NCBI GenBank assembly: GCA_937967285.1 | Contig: CALBSU010000385.1 | Span: 1-13,343, forward strand | Direction: 5' to 3' | DNA: 13,343 bases | Source: an uncultured Acidobacteriota bacterium | GTDB taxonomy: Bacteria; Acidobacteriota; Blastocatellia; RBC074 | Shown: in pieces, positions 1 to 10,018 of the stretch | How the letters are laid out: every line of letters starts with the position of its first letter | How positions within the stretch are numbered: the stretch's first letter is position 1 | The notes under the pieces: model-generated | What the model was told of the DNA's origin: nothing | The model's input: the letters and a program-made list of their open reading frames with translations, nothing else | Databases searched by the model: none | Translations under genes and position numbers: made by a program

Positions 1-268
1 CGATCGCCGGCAGCGTAATGATGAAGAGCGTCATCAGACGGTTGTCGGCGAAGGCCTTGCCCAGCATGTCGATCAGGCCGGTCCTGCCCGGCGTGGTGAG
101 CAGCGGAATTCCGGCGAAGAGGCCCTGATCGGAGAAGAGCGGAATCCCCGCTCCCAGCCCCGTCACCAGCCCCGCCACAGCCACCACCATCGTCGTCCGC
201 ATCCTGAATGCCAGCCCGATCACAACTATCAGTATGCCCGCCAGTTTGAAGAGATCCTGGATGTTCAA
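1..268 (-). CDS. DUF969 family membrane protein (5-oxoproline-transporter-type subunit), C-terminally cut by window edge
   Basis: The first 89 codons of a membrane protein are visible; the rest lies outside the window. The start is TTG at 266-268, preceded on the minus strand by GAGAGGG at a normal SD distance. Two hydrophobic segments open the protein (about residues 6-21 and 26-46). The stretch [19 protein letters not shown] (about 69-87) matches the conserved LGKAF-x-NR-x-M/L-x-LF-x-LTLP pattern of DUF969 proteins. That family is annotated as one subunit of a two-part (DUF969/DUF979) transporter often found beside 5-oxoprolinase genes. Between the second helix and this motif there is a longer loop than I expect for the family (about residues 42-66). 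The partner gene, if present, would lie off the left edge. Family assignment is from motif memory; the substrate is inferred. Confidence 0.72.
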   Translation of the reverse strand, partial: MNIQDLFKLAGILIVVIGLAFRMRTTMVVAVAGLVTGLGAGIPLFSDQGLFAGIPLLTTPGRTGLIDMLGKAFADNRLMTLFIITLPAI

Positions 269-293
269 GCCTGCCCTCTCAGATTCGATTACC

Positions 294-324
294 TTGACAA
301 TGGGTTGAGCGAAGTGAATAAAAT
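294..324 (+). promoter_or_regulatory. Candidate sigma70 promoter for the aldo/keto reductase gene
   Basis: A perfect TTGACA (294-299) is followed by TAAAAT (319-324). The 19-bp spacer is longer than the 17-bp optimum, so the pairing is uncertain. It lies in the short divergent region between the DUF969 gene and the reductase gene and would give a leader of about 40 nt. Confidence 0.38.
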
Positions 325-373
325 CGATTCAATTGATATCATCTTACCGGAGATTAATCTAAGAGGAGCGAAC

Positions 374-1395
<1,022 letters not shown>

Positions 1396-1446
1396 TCGCC
1401 TTCGATTTAGGGAGGTTCCATAAAATTTGCGATATGCAGGAAGAGC

Positions 1447-3544
<2,098 letters not shown>

Positions 3545-3597
3545 CTCGTAATCTCCTAATTTCCATCTCTCTGCGGGTCATGTCCGGGATACATCCG

Positions 3598-3626
3598 ATT
3601 ATAAACTCGCAGGGACCGATTCTAAA
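3598..3626 (-). promoter_or_regulatory. Sigma70-like promoter for the thioredoxin/NHL gene
   Basis: On the minus strand, TTTAGA (3621-3626) and a perfect TATAAT (3598-3603) are separated by exactly 17 bp. Transcription would start near 3591 and give a leader of about 45 nt ahead of the ATG at 3544. Confidence 0.58.
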
Positions 3627-3717
3627 ACGGACGCGCCGGCCGGTAAGTACGCTGCGATACGGAAAGGCTGGTCATTTATCCGGCAGATCCTGTAAGCTCT
3701 GGGCGAGGAGATCGAAC

Positions 3718-4209
3718 GTGAGAAGTCTTGTGACCTGGTCCGCCATCATCGAAATCGTCGCCATCACGATCTGGGTCGGTGGCATGGCTGCGCTCTCATT
3801 CATCGCCGCGCCGGCGATCTTCCAGACGGCAACATCGCGCGAGGGAGCCGGAAAGACCTTCGGCATGATCCTCCGCCGCTTCCATCCGGTGATGTATGCC
3901 TGCGGGATACTGATTCTGGCCGCCGGAGCGATGAGGTGGGCGGCAGTCCCCCGGCTGTATGCTTCTGAAGTTACACGCTACGTGATCGCGCTGATCATGC
4001 TCGGTCTGGCGGTCTTCTCGGGGCTGGTCGTCTCCGGAAAACTCGAGAAGCTGCGGGCGGGCATGCCGGCCGGCATCGACCGCGTGCCGAAGGACGATCC
4101 GCGCCGGGTCGAATTCAACCGGCTGCATGCCCTTTCGACCACGCTCATGGCCTTCAATCTGATGCTCGGCCTTGCTCTGGCGATCCTCTTCGCGGTCGAT
4201 AATCAGTGA
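3718..4209 (+). CDS. DUF4149 family integral membrane protein
   Basis: The 163-residue product has about four hydrophobic segments (8-34, 56-77, 87-106, 138-160). The first contains [18 protein letters not shown], the pattern of DUF4149 (TMEM205-like) membrane proteins; a conserved-looking FNRLHALS precedes the last helix. No enzymatic motif is visible and the function of the family in bacteria is unclear. The start is GTG 3718, with GAGGAG at 3705-3710 spaced 7 nt. The frame is open back to an ATG at 3580, but that stretch lies over the neighbouring gene's promoter, encodes an arginine-rich, non-hydrophobic leader and has no SD. The gene is divergent from the thioredoxin/NHL gene and overlaps the NIPSNAP gene tail-to-tail by 7 bp, leaving no room for a separate terminator. 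Confidence 0.78.
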   Translation: MRSLVTWSAIIEIVAITIWVGGMAALSFIAAPAIFQTATSREGAGKTFGMILRRFHPVMYACGILILAAGAMRWAAVPRLYASEVTRYVIALIMLGLAVFSGLVVSGKLEKLRAGMPAGIDRVPKDDPRRVEFNRLHALSTTLMAFNLMLGLALAILFAVDNQ

Positions 4210-4532
4210 CGCATGCTGATGGTCCGCTCTCCCGGCAGAGCGGGTTCGAACAGGGCGATCTTCTCGTCCTCGACCATCGGGCCTGTCGTCTCGAAGATCT
4301 CCTGCAGCTTCGGATCGGCCATCAGTCTTTTCCACTTCTCGTCGAACTCCGAGATCGAATCGAACTCCCAGAGCTCCAGATATTCCTGGGCATCGCCGAC
4401 GATCGTCCGCCAGATTCCCCAGAAACGGAATCCGTGGTCGCGGATCAGCGGCAGCGTGTGTTCGGCGAAGACGCGATCGTAGGTGGCGACGTGATGCGCT
4501 CGCAGTCTGTAGGAGATCTTCATCAGAACCAT
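4203..4532 (-). CDS. NIPSNAP family protein
   Basis: This 109-residue soluble protein has the ferredoxin-like NIPSNAP pattern: an early beta strand and helix ([26 protein letters not shown]), a central [17 protein letters not shown] block, and [10 protein letters not shown]. The biochemical role of bacterial NIPSNAP proteins is poorly defined. The first ATG (4530-4532) is chosen because GAGGAGG (4538-4544) lies 5 nt upstream; a second ATG three codons in would be too far. That SD overlaps the TGA stop of the upstream aminotransferase-fold gene (4543-4545), so the two are probably translationally coupled and belong to one operon. Its stop codon overlaps the convergent DUF4149 gene by 7 bp. Confidence 0.8.
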   Translation of the reverse strand: MVLMKISYRLRAHHVATYDRVFAEHTLPLIRDHGFRFWGIWRTIVGDAQEYLELWEFDSISEFDEKWKRLMADPKLQEIFETTGPMVEDEKIALFEPALPGERTISMRH

Positions 4533-4542
4533 TATTGCCTCC

Positions 4543-5832
4543 TCAGGCCGGCAGGCCGTTCGTAATCACATCCTCCATCGCCCGGACGAACATCTCGACC
4601 TCGCGCATGGTGGTGTAGACGTTCGGCGTCACGCGCAGGCCCTGAAATTCCTTGTGGACGATCGGCGTCGTGATGATCCGGTACTTGTTGAAGAGATGAT
4701 CCGACAGCCGGCCCGGATGGATGCCTTCGATATTGACCAGCGCCAGGCCGCACGACTGGCGCGGATCGTAGCTGGTCAGAATCCTGACCTTCCGGTGCGT
4801 CTCGAGCGGCTTGGCCCAGCTGTGGAAGAGATAGCGCAACCGCGCGGCCTTCCTCTCCGGGCCGATCCCCTCGTGAAAATCGAGCGCCTCGTTGATCGCC
4901 AGCGCGTTGGCTGAAGGGTGCGTCCCGATCTCCTCGAACTTGCGGATGTTGTCACGGTTCCTCTCCTCAGAGGCCATGAGCGACCAGACCGCGGGAATCC
5001 GCGACTTGCGAACATAGAGAAATCCCGTCCCGAACGGCGCGAGCAGCCATTTGTGCAGACTGGTGCCGTAGAAGTCGCAGTCCAGATCGGCATGCCTGAA
5101 CGGGAAGTGCGCGAAGGCGTGCGCGCCGTCGACGATCGCCTCGATGCCGCGCCGTCGCGCCATCTCGCAGATCCGCTTGACCGGGAAGATCTGTCCGGAG
5201 AGATTCGTGATGTGACAGAAATGAAGAACCCGCGTCCGCGGCGTGATATTCTTCTCGAAGATCTCGACCAGCTGGTCCGGGCTCTCGGGCGGAACCGGAA
5301 ACGAGACCTCGCGCAGGACGATGCCGTCCCGCGCGGCCCGCTGACGCCAGGTGGTCAGCATGCGCGGATAGTCCTGATTCGTCGTCAGCACTTCATCGCC
5401 GGGCTTGAGGTCCAGTCCGAGCTGGCACGTCTCGAGCGCCTCGCTTGCATTTCGCGTGATGGCGATCTCCTCCGGATCGCAACCGAAGGCCATCGCCAGC
5501 CGGCGGCGGACGTTCTCCATCTGAGCATCGAGAACGCGCCACATAGTGTAGACCGGCGCGGAGTTCGAATACTCCAGATACCGCCGCATGGCCTCCTGCA
5601 CGACGCGCGGCGAGGGCGATACGCCGCCGTTGTTGAAATTGACCAGTGTCCGGTCGACGGTGAAGGCGCGCTGGATCTCGAACCAGAAGTCCTCGTCCCG
5701 CGCCACTTCATCGGCAGTCCTGCCGGAGACATGACCGACGGCATCAAAAGCCGCCGACATCCCGGCTTCGTCGAATCTGGCAAGCGCGGCGGTCGCGGTT
5801 ACGCCGCGCATGAATGTTCTCCTGGTGATCAT
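4543..5832 (-). CDS. Class V aminotransferase-fold PLP enzyme with Tat-type leader (isopenicillin-N epimerase-like)
   Basis: This 429-residue fold-type I PLP enzyme resembles the CefD/isopenicillin-N epimerase and cysteine-desulfurase-like group. Visible features are the entry motif VNFNNGGVSPSP (64-75), VDGAHAFAHFP (234-244) in which Asp235 should bind the PLP ring nitrogen, and SLHKW with Lys261 as the Schiff-base lysine. The ITRNASEALE block (about 124-133) binds the cofactor phosphate. The N-terminus MITRRTFMRG followed by a short Ala-rich stretch is a twin-arginine export signal pattern, though its hydrophobic region is weak. Export of a folded PLP enzyme is therefore plausible but not certain. 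ATG 5830-5832 has GGAG at 8 nt. The gene leads an operon with NIPSNAP. The substrate is unknown; epimerase, lyase or transaminase activity cannot be told apart from sequence. Confidence 0.87.
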   Translation of the reverse strand: MITRRTFMRGVTATAALARFDEAGMSAAFDAVGHVSGRTADEVARDEDFWFEIQRAFTVDRTLVNFNNGGVSPSPRVVQEAMRRYLEYSNSAPVYTMWRVLDAQMENVRRRLAMAFGCDPEEIAITRNASEALETCQLGLDLKPGDEVLTTNQDYPRMLTTWRQRAARDGIVLREVSFPVPPESPDQLVEIFEKNITPRTRVLHFCHITNLSGQIFPVKRICEMARRRGIEAIVDGAHAFAHFPFRHADLDCDFYGTSLHKWLLAPFGTGFLYVRKSRIPAVWSLMASEERNRDNIRKFEEIGTHPSANALAINEALDFHEGIGPERKAARLRYLFHSWAKPLETHRKVRILTSYDPRQSCGLALVNIEGIHPGRLSDHLFNKYRIITTPIVHKEFQGLRVTPNVYTTMREVEMFVRAMEDVITNGLPA

Positions 5833-5900
5833 GATGTTCGCTCCGTTGGGAAGTGATGGGCGCTGTATTGGCGCTCGCTGACGCTCTGATATCGGCGGCC

Positions 5901-5937
<37 letters not shown>

Positions 5938-5939
5938 TT

Positions 5940-6776
5940 ATGCTTGAGTTGTACGAGGCCAAGTCGATCCTGACGCAGACCGGCGGTTACCTGTCGAGCT
6001 TCACGCACTCGCTCAACGCTTATCAGGGGTGCGCTTTCGGCCGCAATTCGTGCCCGTACTGTTACGTTCGGGCGATGCCGATCCAGCGGTTCGCCGGCGC
6101 TCCGTGGGGCGAATGGGTCAAGGCCAAGGTCAACGCGCCGGAACTGCTCCGGCGGGAACTCGAACGCGCCGATAAGGCGGGGCTTTACGGCCGGCTCCGC
6201 ATCTTCATGAGTACGGCGACGGATCCCTACCAGGGCGCCGAGGCGCGCCTGCAACTGACGCGCGGAATCCTGCGGGTCTTCAGTGAAAGCGGCGGATTCG
6301 GGCTGGTCGTGGTCCAGACCCGCTCGCCGCTGGTTCTGCGCGACCTGGATCTGCTCTCGGCGCTCGGAGACCGCGTCGCCGTCAGCCTGACCATCGAAAC
6401 AAATCGCGATGAGGTGCGCCGAAAGATCACTCCGACCTCGCCGAGCATCGAACGGAGACTTGAGTGCCTCGAGAAACTCGGACGCGCCGGCATCCGGACT
6501 CAGGCCGCGATCAGCCCCGTCCTGCCGTGCGATCCAATTGATTTCGCCGAACTGATCGCCTCGCGGACCGAGCGGGCAATCGTCGATACTCTCGTCCACG
6601 GCGATGGCGCCTGCGGAAGACGCAGCGCCGGTCTGGGCATGGAGAAGATCCTTCTCGATCACGGCTTTTCCGACTGGATGACTCCCGAGGCACACCTCCC
6701 GCTCCTCGAGGCGCTCAGGAACAGGATGGGAGCATCCTCAGTCGGATTCTCGCAGGATGGCTTCAACCGGCTCTAA
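5940..6776 (+). CDS. SPL-like radical SAM protein
   Basis: This 278-residue protein resembles the spore-photolyase-like (SplB/Rv2578c-type) branch of radical SAM proteins. The cluster motif is GCAFGRNSCPYCYVRAMP with Cys31, Cys38 and Cys41, spacing CX6CX2C rather than the usual CX3CX2C. Further matches are IFMSTATDPYQGAEARLQLTR (substrate/SAM region), LVVVQTRSPLVLRDLDLL and VSLTIETN. Such proteins bind a 4Fe-4S cluster and cleave SAM to a 5'-deoxyadenosyl radical; the substrate is unknown. I chose ATG 5940 because homology begins there (MLELYEAKSILT). No SD precedes it: the heptamer array fills that position. A GTG at 5853 could extend the frame through the array, adding 29 residues including the repeat-encoded peptide, but this is unlikely. 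No terminator follows. Confidence 0.84.
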   Translation: MLELYEAKSILTQTGGYLSSFTHSLNAYQGCAFGRNSCPYCYVRAMPIQRFAGAPWGEWVKAKVNAPELLRRELERADKAGLYGRLRIFMSTATDPYQGAEARLQLTRGILRVFSESGGFGLVVVQTRSPLVLRDLDLLSALGDRVAVSLTIETNRDEVRRKITPTSPSIERRLECLEKLGRAGIRTQAAISPVLPCDPIDFAELIASRTERAIVDTLVHGDGACGRRSAGLGMEKILLDHGFSDWMTPEAHLPLLEALRNRMGASSVGFSQDGFNRL

Positions 6777-6796
6777 GGCATAAAACTATGAAATAT

Positions 6797-6825
6797 TTGC
6801 TTTTAACTCTGCCGGTGAATATAAT
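6797..6825 (+). promoter_or_regulatory. Sigma70 promoter for the RRM gene, far upstream
   Basis: TTGCTT (6797-6802), a 17-bp spacer and a perfect TATAAT (6820-6825) form a good promoter in an AT-rich patch just after the radical SAM gene. Transcription from about 6832 would give a leader of about 300 nt before the ATG at 7133. Confidence 0.6.
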
Positions 6826-6831
6826 TTTTGA

Positions 6832-7132
6832 GTTTTCTCCGGGTTTTCTGACAAGGATTGCACCTTTGCGCGGGATCTCCGGAGATCTGTTGAGGGTGCC
6901 TACTCGCTATCATCAGAGGTGATCCGTCAAAAACTCTGATCGGCTCGCGTTATCGGTGGTTAGAGAGCAGGAAAGTTAGAAACACGAGAGAAGCAGTCAG
7001 AATGTCTTCAGTCATTTGCCGGTTACCTGCCAAAACGCCGGATATCAGCAAGCTGTCCGATGATAAATGTGTGCCGGAGTTCATTCTGTCACCTCCCGGG
7101 CTGCTTCTTTCCAGATAGATAAAGGAAAAGAC
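6832..7132 (+). other. Long, possibly structured 5' leader of the RRM gene
   Basis: About 300 nt separate the candidate start site from the RRM gene. It contains a perfect 14-bp palindrome GATCTCCGGAGATC (6874-6887) nested between GCACC (6860-6864) and GGTGC (6895-6899), and a 7-bp stem ATCAGAG (6912-6918) / CTCTGAT (6934-6940) with a 15-nt loop. A 38-codon reading frame lies at 7002-7118. Long structured leaders are known for cold-shock mRNAs such as cspA; that this one behaves alike is inference. No known riboswitch class was recognised. Confidence 0.42.
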
Positions 7133-7468
7133 ATGGCAGTTAGATTGTATGTGGGCAATCTTCCGTTCAGCATGGCGGAAGCGGAATTGGAGGATCTCTT
7201 CAGTCAGTCTGGAGCGGTCATATCAGCAAATATCATCACAGATCGCGACACCGGGCGTTCGCGCGGATTCGCGTTTGTTGAGATGGAAACGAGCGAGGCG
7301 GCCCACGCCGCGATCGAGGCACTCAACGGAATTGATGTGAACGGCAGGGCACTGACGGTCAATGAAGCCAAACCGAAGGAGAGTCGCGGACCGCGCGGCG
7401 GCGGTTATGGCGGCGGCGGCGGCGGTTACAACCGCGACCGCGGCGGACGCGGCGGCAACAGGTACTGA
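7133..7468 (+). CDS. RNA-binding protein with one RRM and a glycine-rich RGG tail
   Basis: This 111-residue protein holds one RNA-recognition motif (about 3-80) with RNP2 LYVGNL (5-10) and RNP1 RGFAFVEM (44-51), followed by a Gly/Arg-rich tail (85-111) with RGG-like repeats. It matches the cyanobacterial-type Rbp family of small single-RRM proteins, which bind single-stranded RNA and are often cold-induced; an RNA-chaperone role is inferred. The start ATG 7133 has AAGGA (7122-7126) at 6 nt. The frame is open back to an ATG at 7067, but that extension has no SD and does not resemble an RRM. It is monocistronic: its own promoter near 6797 and a strong terminator at 7494 bound the unit. Confidence 0.93.
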   Translation: MAVRLYVGNLPFSMAEAELEDLFSQSGAVISANIITDRDTGRSRGFAFVEMETSEAAHAAIEALNGIDVNGRALTVNEAKPKESRGPRGGGYGGGGGGYNRDRGGRGGNRY

Positions 7469-7493
7469 GCCGCACGTTCCGCAAACGATACGA

Positions 7494-7525
7494 GGCCGGA
7501 TGACTGTCAGTAGTCCGGCCTTTTT
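7494..7525 (+). terminator. Intrinsic terminator after the RRM gene
   Basis: GGCCGGA (7494-7500) pairs perfectly with TCCGGCC (7514-7520) around a 13-nt loop, followed at once by five T residues (7521-7525). It lies 25 nt after the RRM stop codon and separates this gene from the convergent regulator. Confidence 0.9.
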
Positions 7526-7540
7526 CTGATCCAGCCGACT

Positions 7541-7831
7541 TCAATGGACGAAATAGAGCTCAGTGGTCGGAGTTCCCTCGAGTTTGTCCGTTCTGAGCGC
7601 CTGCCACAGATCCTGCAGCACGAACATCTGGCCGCTGCGCGATGAGATAGCCTGCCCTATCCGATAACAGGTATCGAAATTTGGAAGTTCGCCCGATCCG
7701 TTTTCAAAAGCCTCGATTCGATCCGCGGAGATTCCGCTGATCGATGCCAGTTCCTGTACTGTCAGTTCTGCCTGCCTGCGCTTCTCTTCGAGCAATTGAC
7801 CGAATTTATTCAACATCATATCCGGACCCAT
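7541..7831 (-). CDS. Small XRE-type helix-turn-helix regulator
   Basis: The 96-residue product contains a lambda-repressor-like helix-turn-helix: LTVQELASISGISADRIEAFENG (about 23-45), followed by LPNFDTCYRIGQAI for the fourth and fifth helices. The last 25 residues are of unknown role and may mediate dimerisation. The start is uncertain: ATG at 7829-7831 gives MGPDMMLNKF, and two further ATGs four and five codons in are possible; none has a clear SD, and the message might be leaderless. It is convergent with the RRM gene and divergent from pdxH. It is not next to a toxin gene, so a toxin-antitoxin role is not supported. The target is unknown. Confidence 0.76.
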   Translation of the reverse strand: MGPDMMLNKFGQLLEEKRRQAELTVQELASISGISADRIEAFENGSGELPNFDTCYRIGQAISSRSGQMFVLQDLWQALRTDKLEGTPTTELYFVH

Positions 7832-8228
7832 TCTAAATTGAGCGGAACGGGGATCCCCCCTCCAGCATTAATCTTACGCCGGCCTGTCATCGACCGACGC
7901 TTCTCTGGCAACTGATCCTGAATTTTCAAGCGGAGATTTACCTGTTCGGGTCAGAGGGGTCGGACAAACTGCGGTCGCCGTCAATCAGCGTTTCGGGAAC
8001 GGGAGGCCGAATCGCGGACGATGAAACATTCGAGAGACAATTACAGGTGCAACGATCTATTATATTATTCGATTCGACGATACCAGTGTGGGTTTTATCA
8101 TCGGGCCGTCTTGCGGCATCAGATCGTCGGTCCCGGTTACTTTAGTGAGGAGATCCGGCCGACGTTGTGCAGTGTACTTATGGTTGAAGTCAGGGTCAAC
8201 AGCATTAATATTTCACGGAGCTGTCATT
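7832..8228. other. 397-bp region between the XRE gene and pdxH
   Basis: No convincing gene is seen; the short open frames here lack SD sites and family resemblance. It holds the palindrome GGGGATCCCC (7849-7858), an AT-rich patch (8056-8069) that could contain -10 elements on either strand but without good -35 partners, and a possible stem CGTCGGTC / GGCCGACG (8125-8132 and 8157-8164, one G-T pair). A TTGAAG/TAATAT pair at 8184-8211 would place the start site inside the pdxH SD, so it is not accepted as the promoter. Confidence 0.5.
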
Positions 8229-8879
8229 ATGGAAAACTTATCTCAGATCATATCTCAACTGAGACGGGAATACGTATCGCATCCGTTGACTGAAGTATCG
8301 GTATCGGCCGATCCCATCGAGCAGTTTCACGTCTGGTTTCAGGAGGTGATGCAGGTGGACCAGCCCGATCCTGAGGCCATGACGCTCTCGACTTCGCTTC
8401 CGAACGGAAGGACATCGGGGCGGATCGTGCTGCTCAAGGGATTCGACAAAAATGGGTTCGTCTTTTTCACCAACTACCGGAGCCGAAAAAGCCTCGAACT
8501 GAGCGATAATCCGTTCGGCGCGCTGACCTTCTACTGGCCGGCCCTCAACCGGCAGGTCAGGATCGAGGGGCTGATCGACAGGGTCTCCCGTGAGGAATCC
8601 GAGGAGTATTTCAAGACGCGGCCGCGCGGCAGTCAGATCGGGGCCTGGGCCTCGCCGCAGAGTTCAGAGATCGCCGGGCGTGAAGTCATCGAAAAAAGTA
8701 TCGCCGAACTGGAGAAGCAGTTCGGCGACGGCGACATCCCCTGTCCGCCCGACTGGGGCGGATTCATCCTCAAACCGGACTGGATCGAATTCTGGCAGGG
8801 ACGCGAAAGCCGCCTCCACGACAGAATCCTCTATTCGCTCAATGACGGGAACTGGAAGATCTCCCGTCTCGCACCCTGA
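8229..8879 (+). CDS. pdxH: Pyridoxamine/pyridoxine 5'-phosphate oxidase
   Basis: The 216-residue FMN enzyme oxidises PNP or PMP to pyridoxal 5'-phosphate in the B6 salvage and final synthesis step. Length matches the family (about 218 in E. coli). Motifs in order: SGRIVLLKGFDKNGFVFFTNY with SRKSLEL for FMN contacts; FYWPALNRQVRIEG; RPRGSQIGAWASPQSS; PPDWGGFILKPDWIEFWQGRESRLHDRI with the Arg-Leu-His substrate site; and the C-terminal W-x-I-x-RLAP. ATG 8229 has CGGAG (8216-8220) at 8 nt. An upstream in-frame start at 8088 would add 47 unrelated residues. It is a single-gene unit, convergent with the LEA-like gene. The product would supply PLP to enzymes such as the class V aminotransferase-fold protein in this window, a general rather than specific link. 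Confidence 0.96.
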   Translation: MENLSQIISQLRREYVSHPLTEVSVSADPIEQFHVWFQEVMQVDQPDPEAMTLSTSLPNGRTSGRIVLLKGFDKNGFVFFTNYRSRKSLELSDNPFGALTFYWPALNRQVRIEGLIDRVSREESEEYFKTRPRGSQIGAWASPQSSEIAGREVIEKSIAELEKQFGDGDIPCPPDWGGFILKPDWIEFWQGRESRLHDRILYSLNDGNWKISRLAP

Positions 8880-8898
8880 AAATCTACTACTCGCTGGG

Positions 8899-8930
8899 TT
8901 TTTAACGCCAAGGCGCCTTGGCGTCAAAAA
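8899..8930. terminator. Bidirectional hairpin between pdxH and the LEA-like gene
   Basis: A perfect 20-bp palindrome (8905-8924, half-site ACGCCAAGGC) is flanked by T5 (8899-8903) and A7 (8926-8932). Across one mismatch the T and A runs also pair, extending the stem to about 15 pairs on both strands. It sits in the 72-bp gap between two convergent genes, as a shared terminator would. The classical T run after the stem is missing in both directions, so its strength is uncertain. It could also be a dispersed intergenic repeat. Confidence 0.6.
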
Positions 8931-8951
8931 AATATTGAGTTATGCGGTTAT

Positions 8952-9902
8952 TCAGACGGCCGCCGGGAGCAGGCCCCGGATCTCCCTGACTACCCGCTCG
9001 ACCTCTTCCTGGTCGGCCAGTGCGATCATAAAGAATTTATAGCCTTCGCTGATGCAGACCACGCCGTTGGCGAAGAACCAGATCCCGTTGAGCAGCGGGT
9101 TTGCTCCGAGGATCAGACTGACCGGAAATCCAGTCAGGGTCGCTCCGGAAAAAGCCGCTCCGATCATCGTTGCACCGGCCGCGACGCTGAAGGCGCCGAG
9201 CAGCGGAGCTCCGACATATTTCGTCATGTTGCGCTGGAACTCGATCCGCGCCTTCTCAGCTTCGTCCATCTGCCCTTCGGCGATCCGCTTCTCCTGCTCC
9301 CTGAGGTATTCATCGTATCGTTCAGTCAGCTTGCGGATCCCGACAACCGGCAGAGCGCTGTGGAAGAACCAGTTTCCAGCTCCGCCCGCTCCGAGGATCG
9401 TCGCCCCGAGCCCCGGCAGCGCCGATCCCGCCCGGACGCCCGCGATCATCGAAAAGGTGACCACTGCCGTCTTGCCCGGATTCTCCCTGACCCAGATTCG
9501 CGCCTTCTCGTATCCCGAGATCGCAGCCTCGGTCAGCTTCGCCCCGCTCGAACCCAGATTGTAGGCCTGCTCGGCGCGGTGATAATAACTCTTCGCGCTT
9601 CCGAAGACCTCCTTCGCCGCATCCTCGGCAGCCTTCGAGAAATCCTCTGTCCCCTGACGGATCGTCTCGCCGGCCCGGTCCGCAGTCTCACGCACGTTCT
9701 CGCTGACCTGATACTCCCGGTCCATCTTCTCGAACTGCTGCCGCGCTTCCGCCGCCGCCTGCGTGATCGTCTCCTCCGCCTTCTTCGCCGCCTCGCCGGC
9801 CACCCTGCCAGCCTCGTCAATCTTCGTCTTCAGATCCAGTTTCTCATCCAGATCCTGCGCCGTCTTTCGCGCCGCCTCTCGCAACTGATCGAATATGCTC
9901 AT
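8952..9902 (-). CDS. Unrecognised protein: LEA-like amphipathic N-terminus plus hydrophobic C-terminal half
   Basis: I do not recognise this 316-residue protein as a named family. Residues 1-110 are rich in Ala, Glu, Lys, Gln and Arg (AGRVAGEAAKKAEETITQAA), predicted to be long amphipathic helix or LEA/apolipoprotein-like. Residues 145-180 and 230-296 are Gly/Ala-rich and hydrophobic, with about three to four possible membrane or hairpin segments, separated by a charged helix (190-226, LTERYDEYLREQEKRIAEG). No signal peptide is visible. The start ATG 9900-9902 has AGGAGG at 7 nt, so it is well translated. It is divergent from pncB (190 bp) and convergent with pdxH. A membrane-associated, stress-related role is a guess. 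Confidence 0.72.
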   Translation of the reverse strand: MSIFDQLREAARKTAQDLDEKLDLKTKIDEAGRVAGEAAKKAEETITQAAAEARQQFEKMDREYQVSENVRETADRAGETIRQGTEDFSKAAEDAAKEVFGSAKSYYHRAEQAYNLGSSGAKLTEAAISGYEKARIWVRENPGKTAVVTFSMIAGVRAGSALPGLGATILGAGGAGNWFFHSALPVVGIRKLTERYDEYLREQEKRIAEGQMDEAEKARIEFQRNMTKYVGAPLLGAFSVAAGATMIGAAFSGATLTGFPVSLILGANPLLNGIWFFANGVVCISEGYKFFMIALADQEEVERVVREIRGLLPAAV

Positions 9903-9969
9903 CTCTCTGCCTCCTCGCTTCCAATTACACCTGCTCTCATTACGCTCAATTCCTCACGAATGTTCTCCA

Positions 9970-9999
9970 ATCATGCCCCCGCTCCCGCCGCCTCGTCAA
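9970..9999 (-). promoter_or_regulatory. Candidate promoter for the LEA-like gene
   Basis: On the minus strand, TTGACG (9994-9999, five of six) and CATGAT (9970-9975, four of six) are separated by 18 bp. This would give a leader of about 60 nt and a divergent arrangement with the pncB promoter. Confidence 0.35.
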
Positions 10000-10018
10000 A
10001 ACCCCGCCCTCTTCCCGT

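Noticed and set aside
4918-5856. 312-codon frame antisense to the class V aminotransferase-fold gene
   Set aside because: No motif or SD; the minus-strand gene has the PLP lysine and phosphate-binding blocks.
7541-7831. Antitoxin of a toxin-antitoxin pair
   Set aside because: No adjacent toxin-like gene; neighbours are an RRM gene and pdxH, each with separate signals.
8184-8211. pdxH promoter TTGAAG with TAATAT
   Set aside because: Both boxes are weak and the implied start site (about 8218) would fall inside the pdxH SD at 8216-8220.
8021-8293. 90-codon frame upstream of and overlapping pdxH
   Set aside because: No SD, no recognisable motif, and out of frame with pdxH; likely chance.
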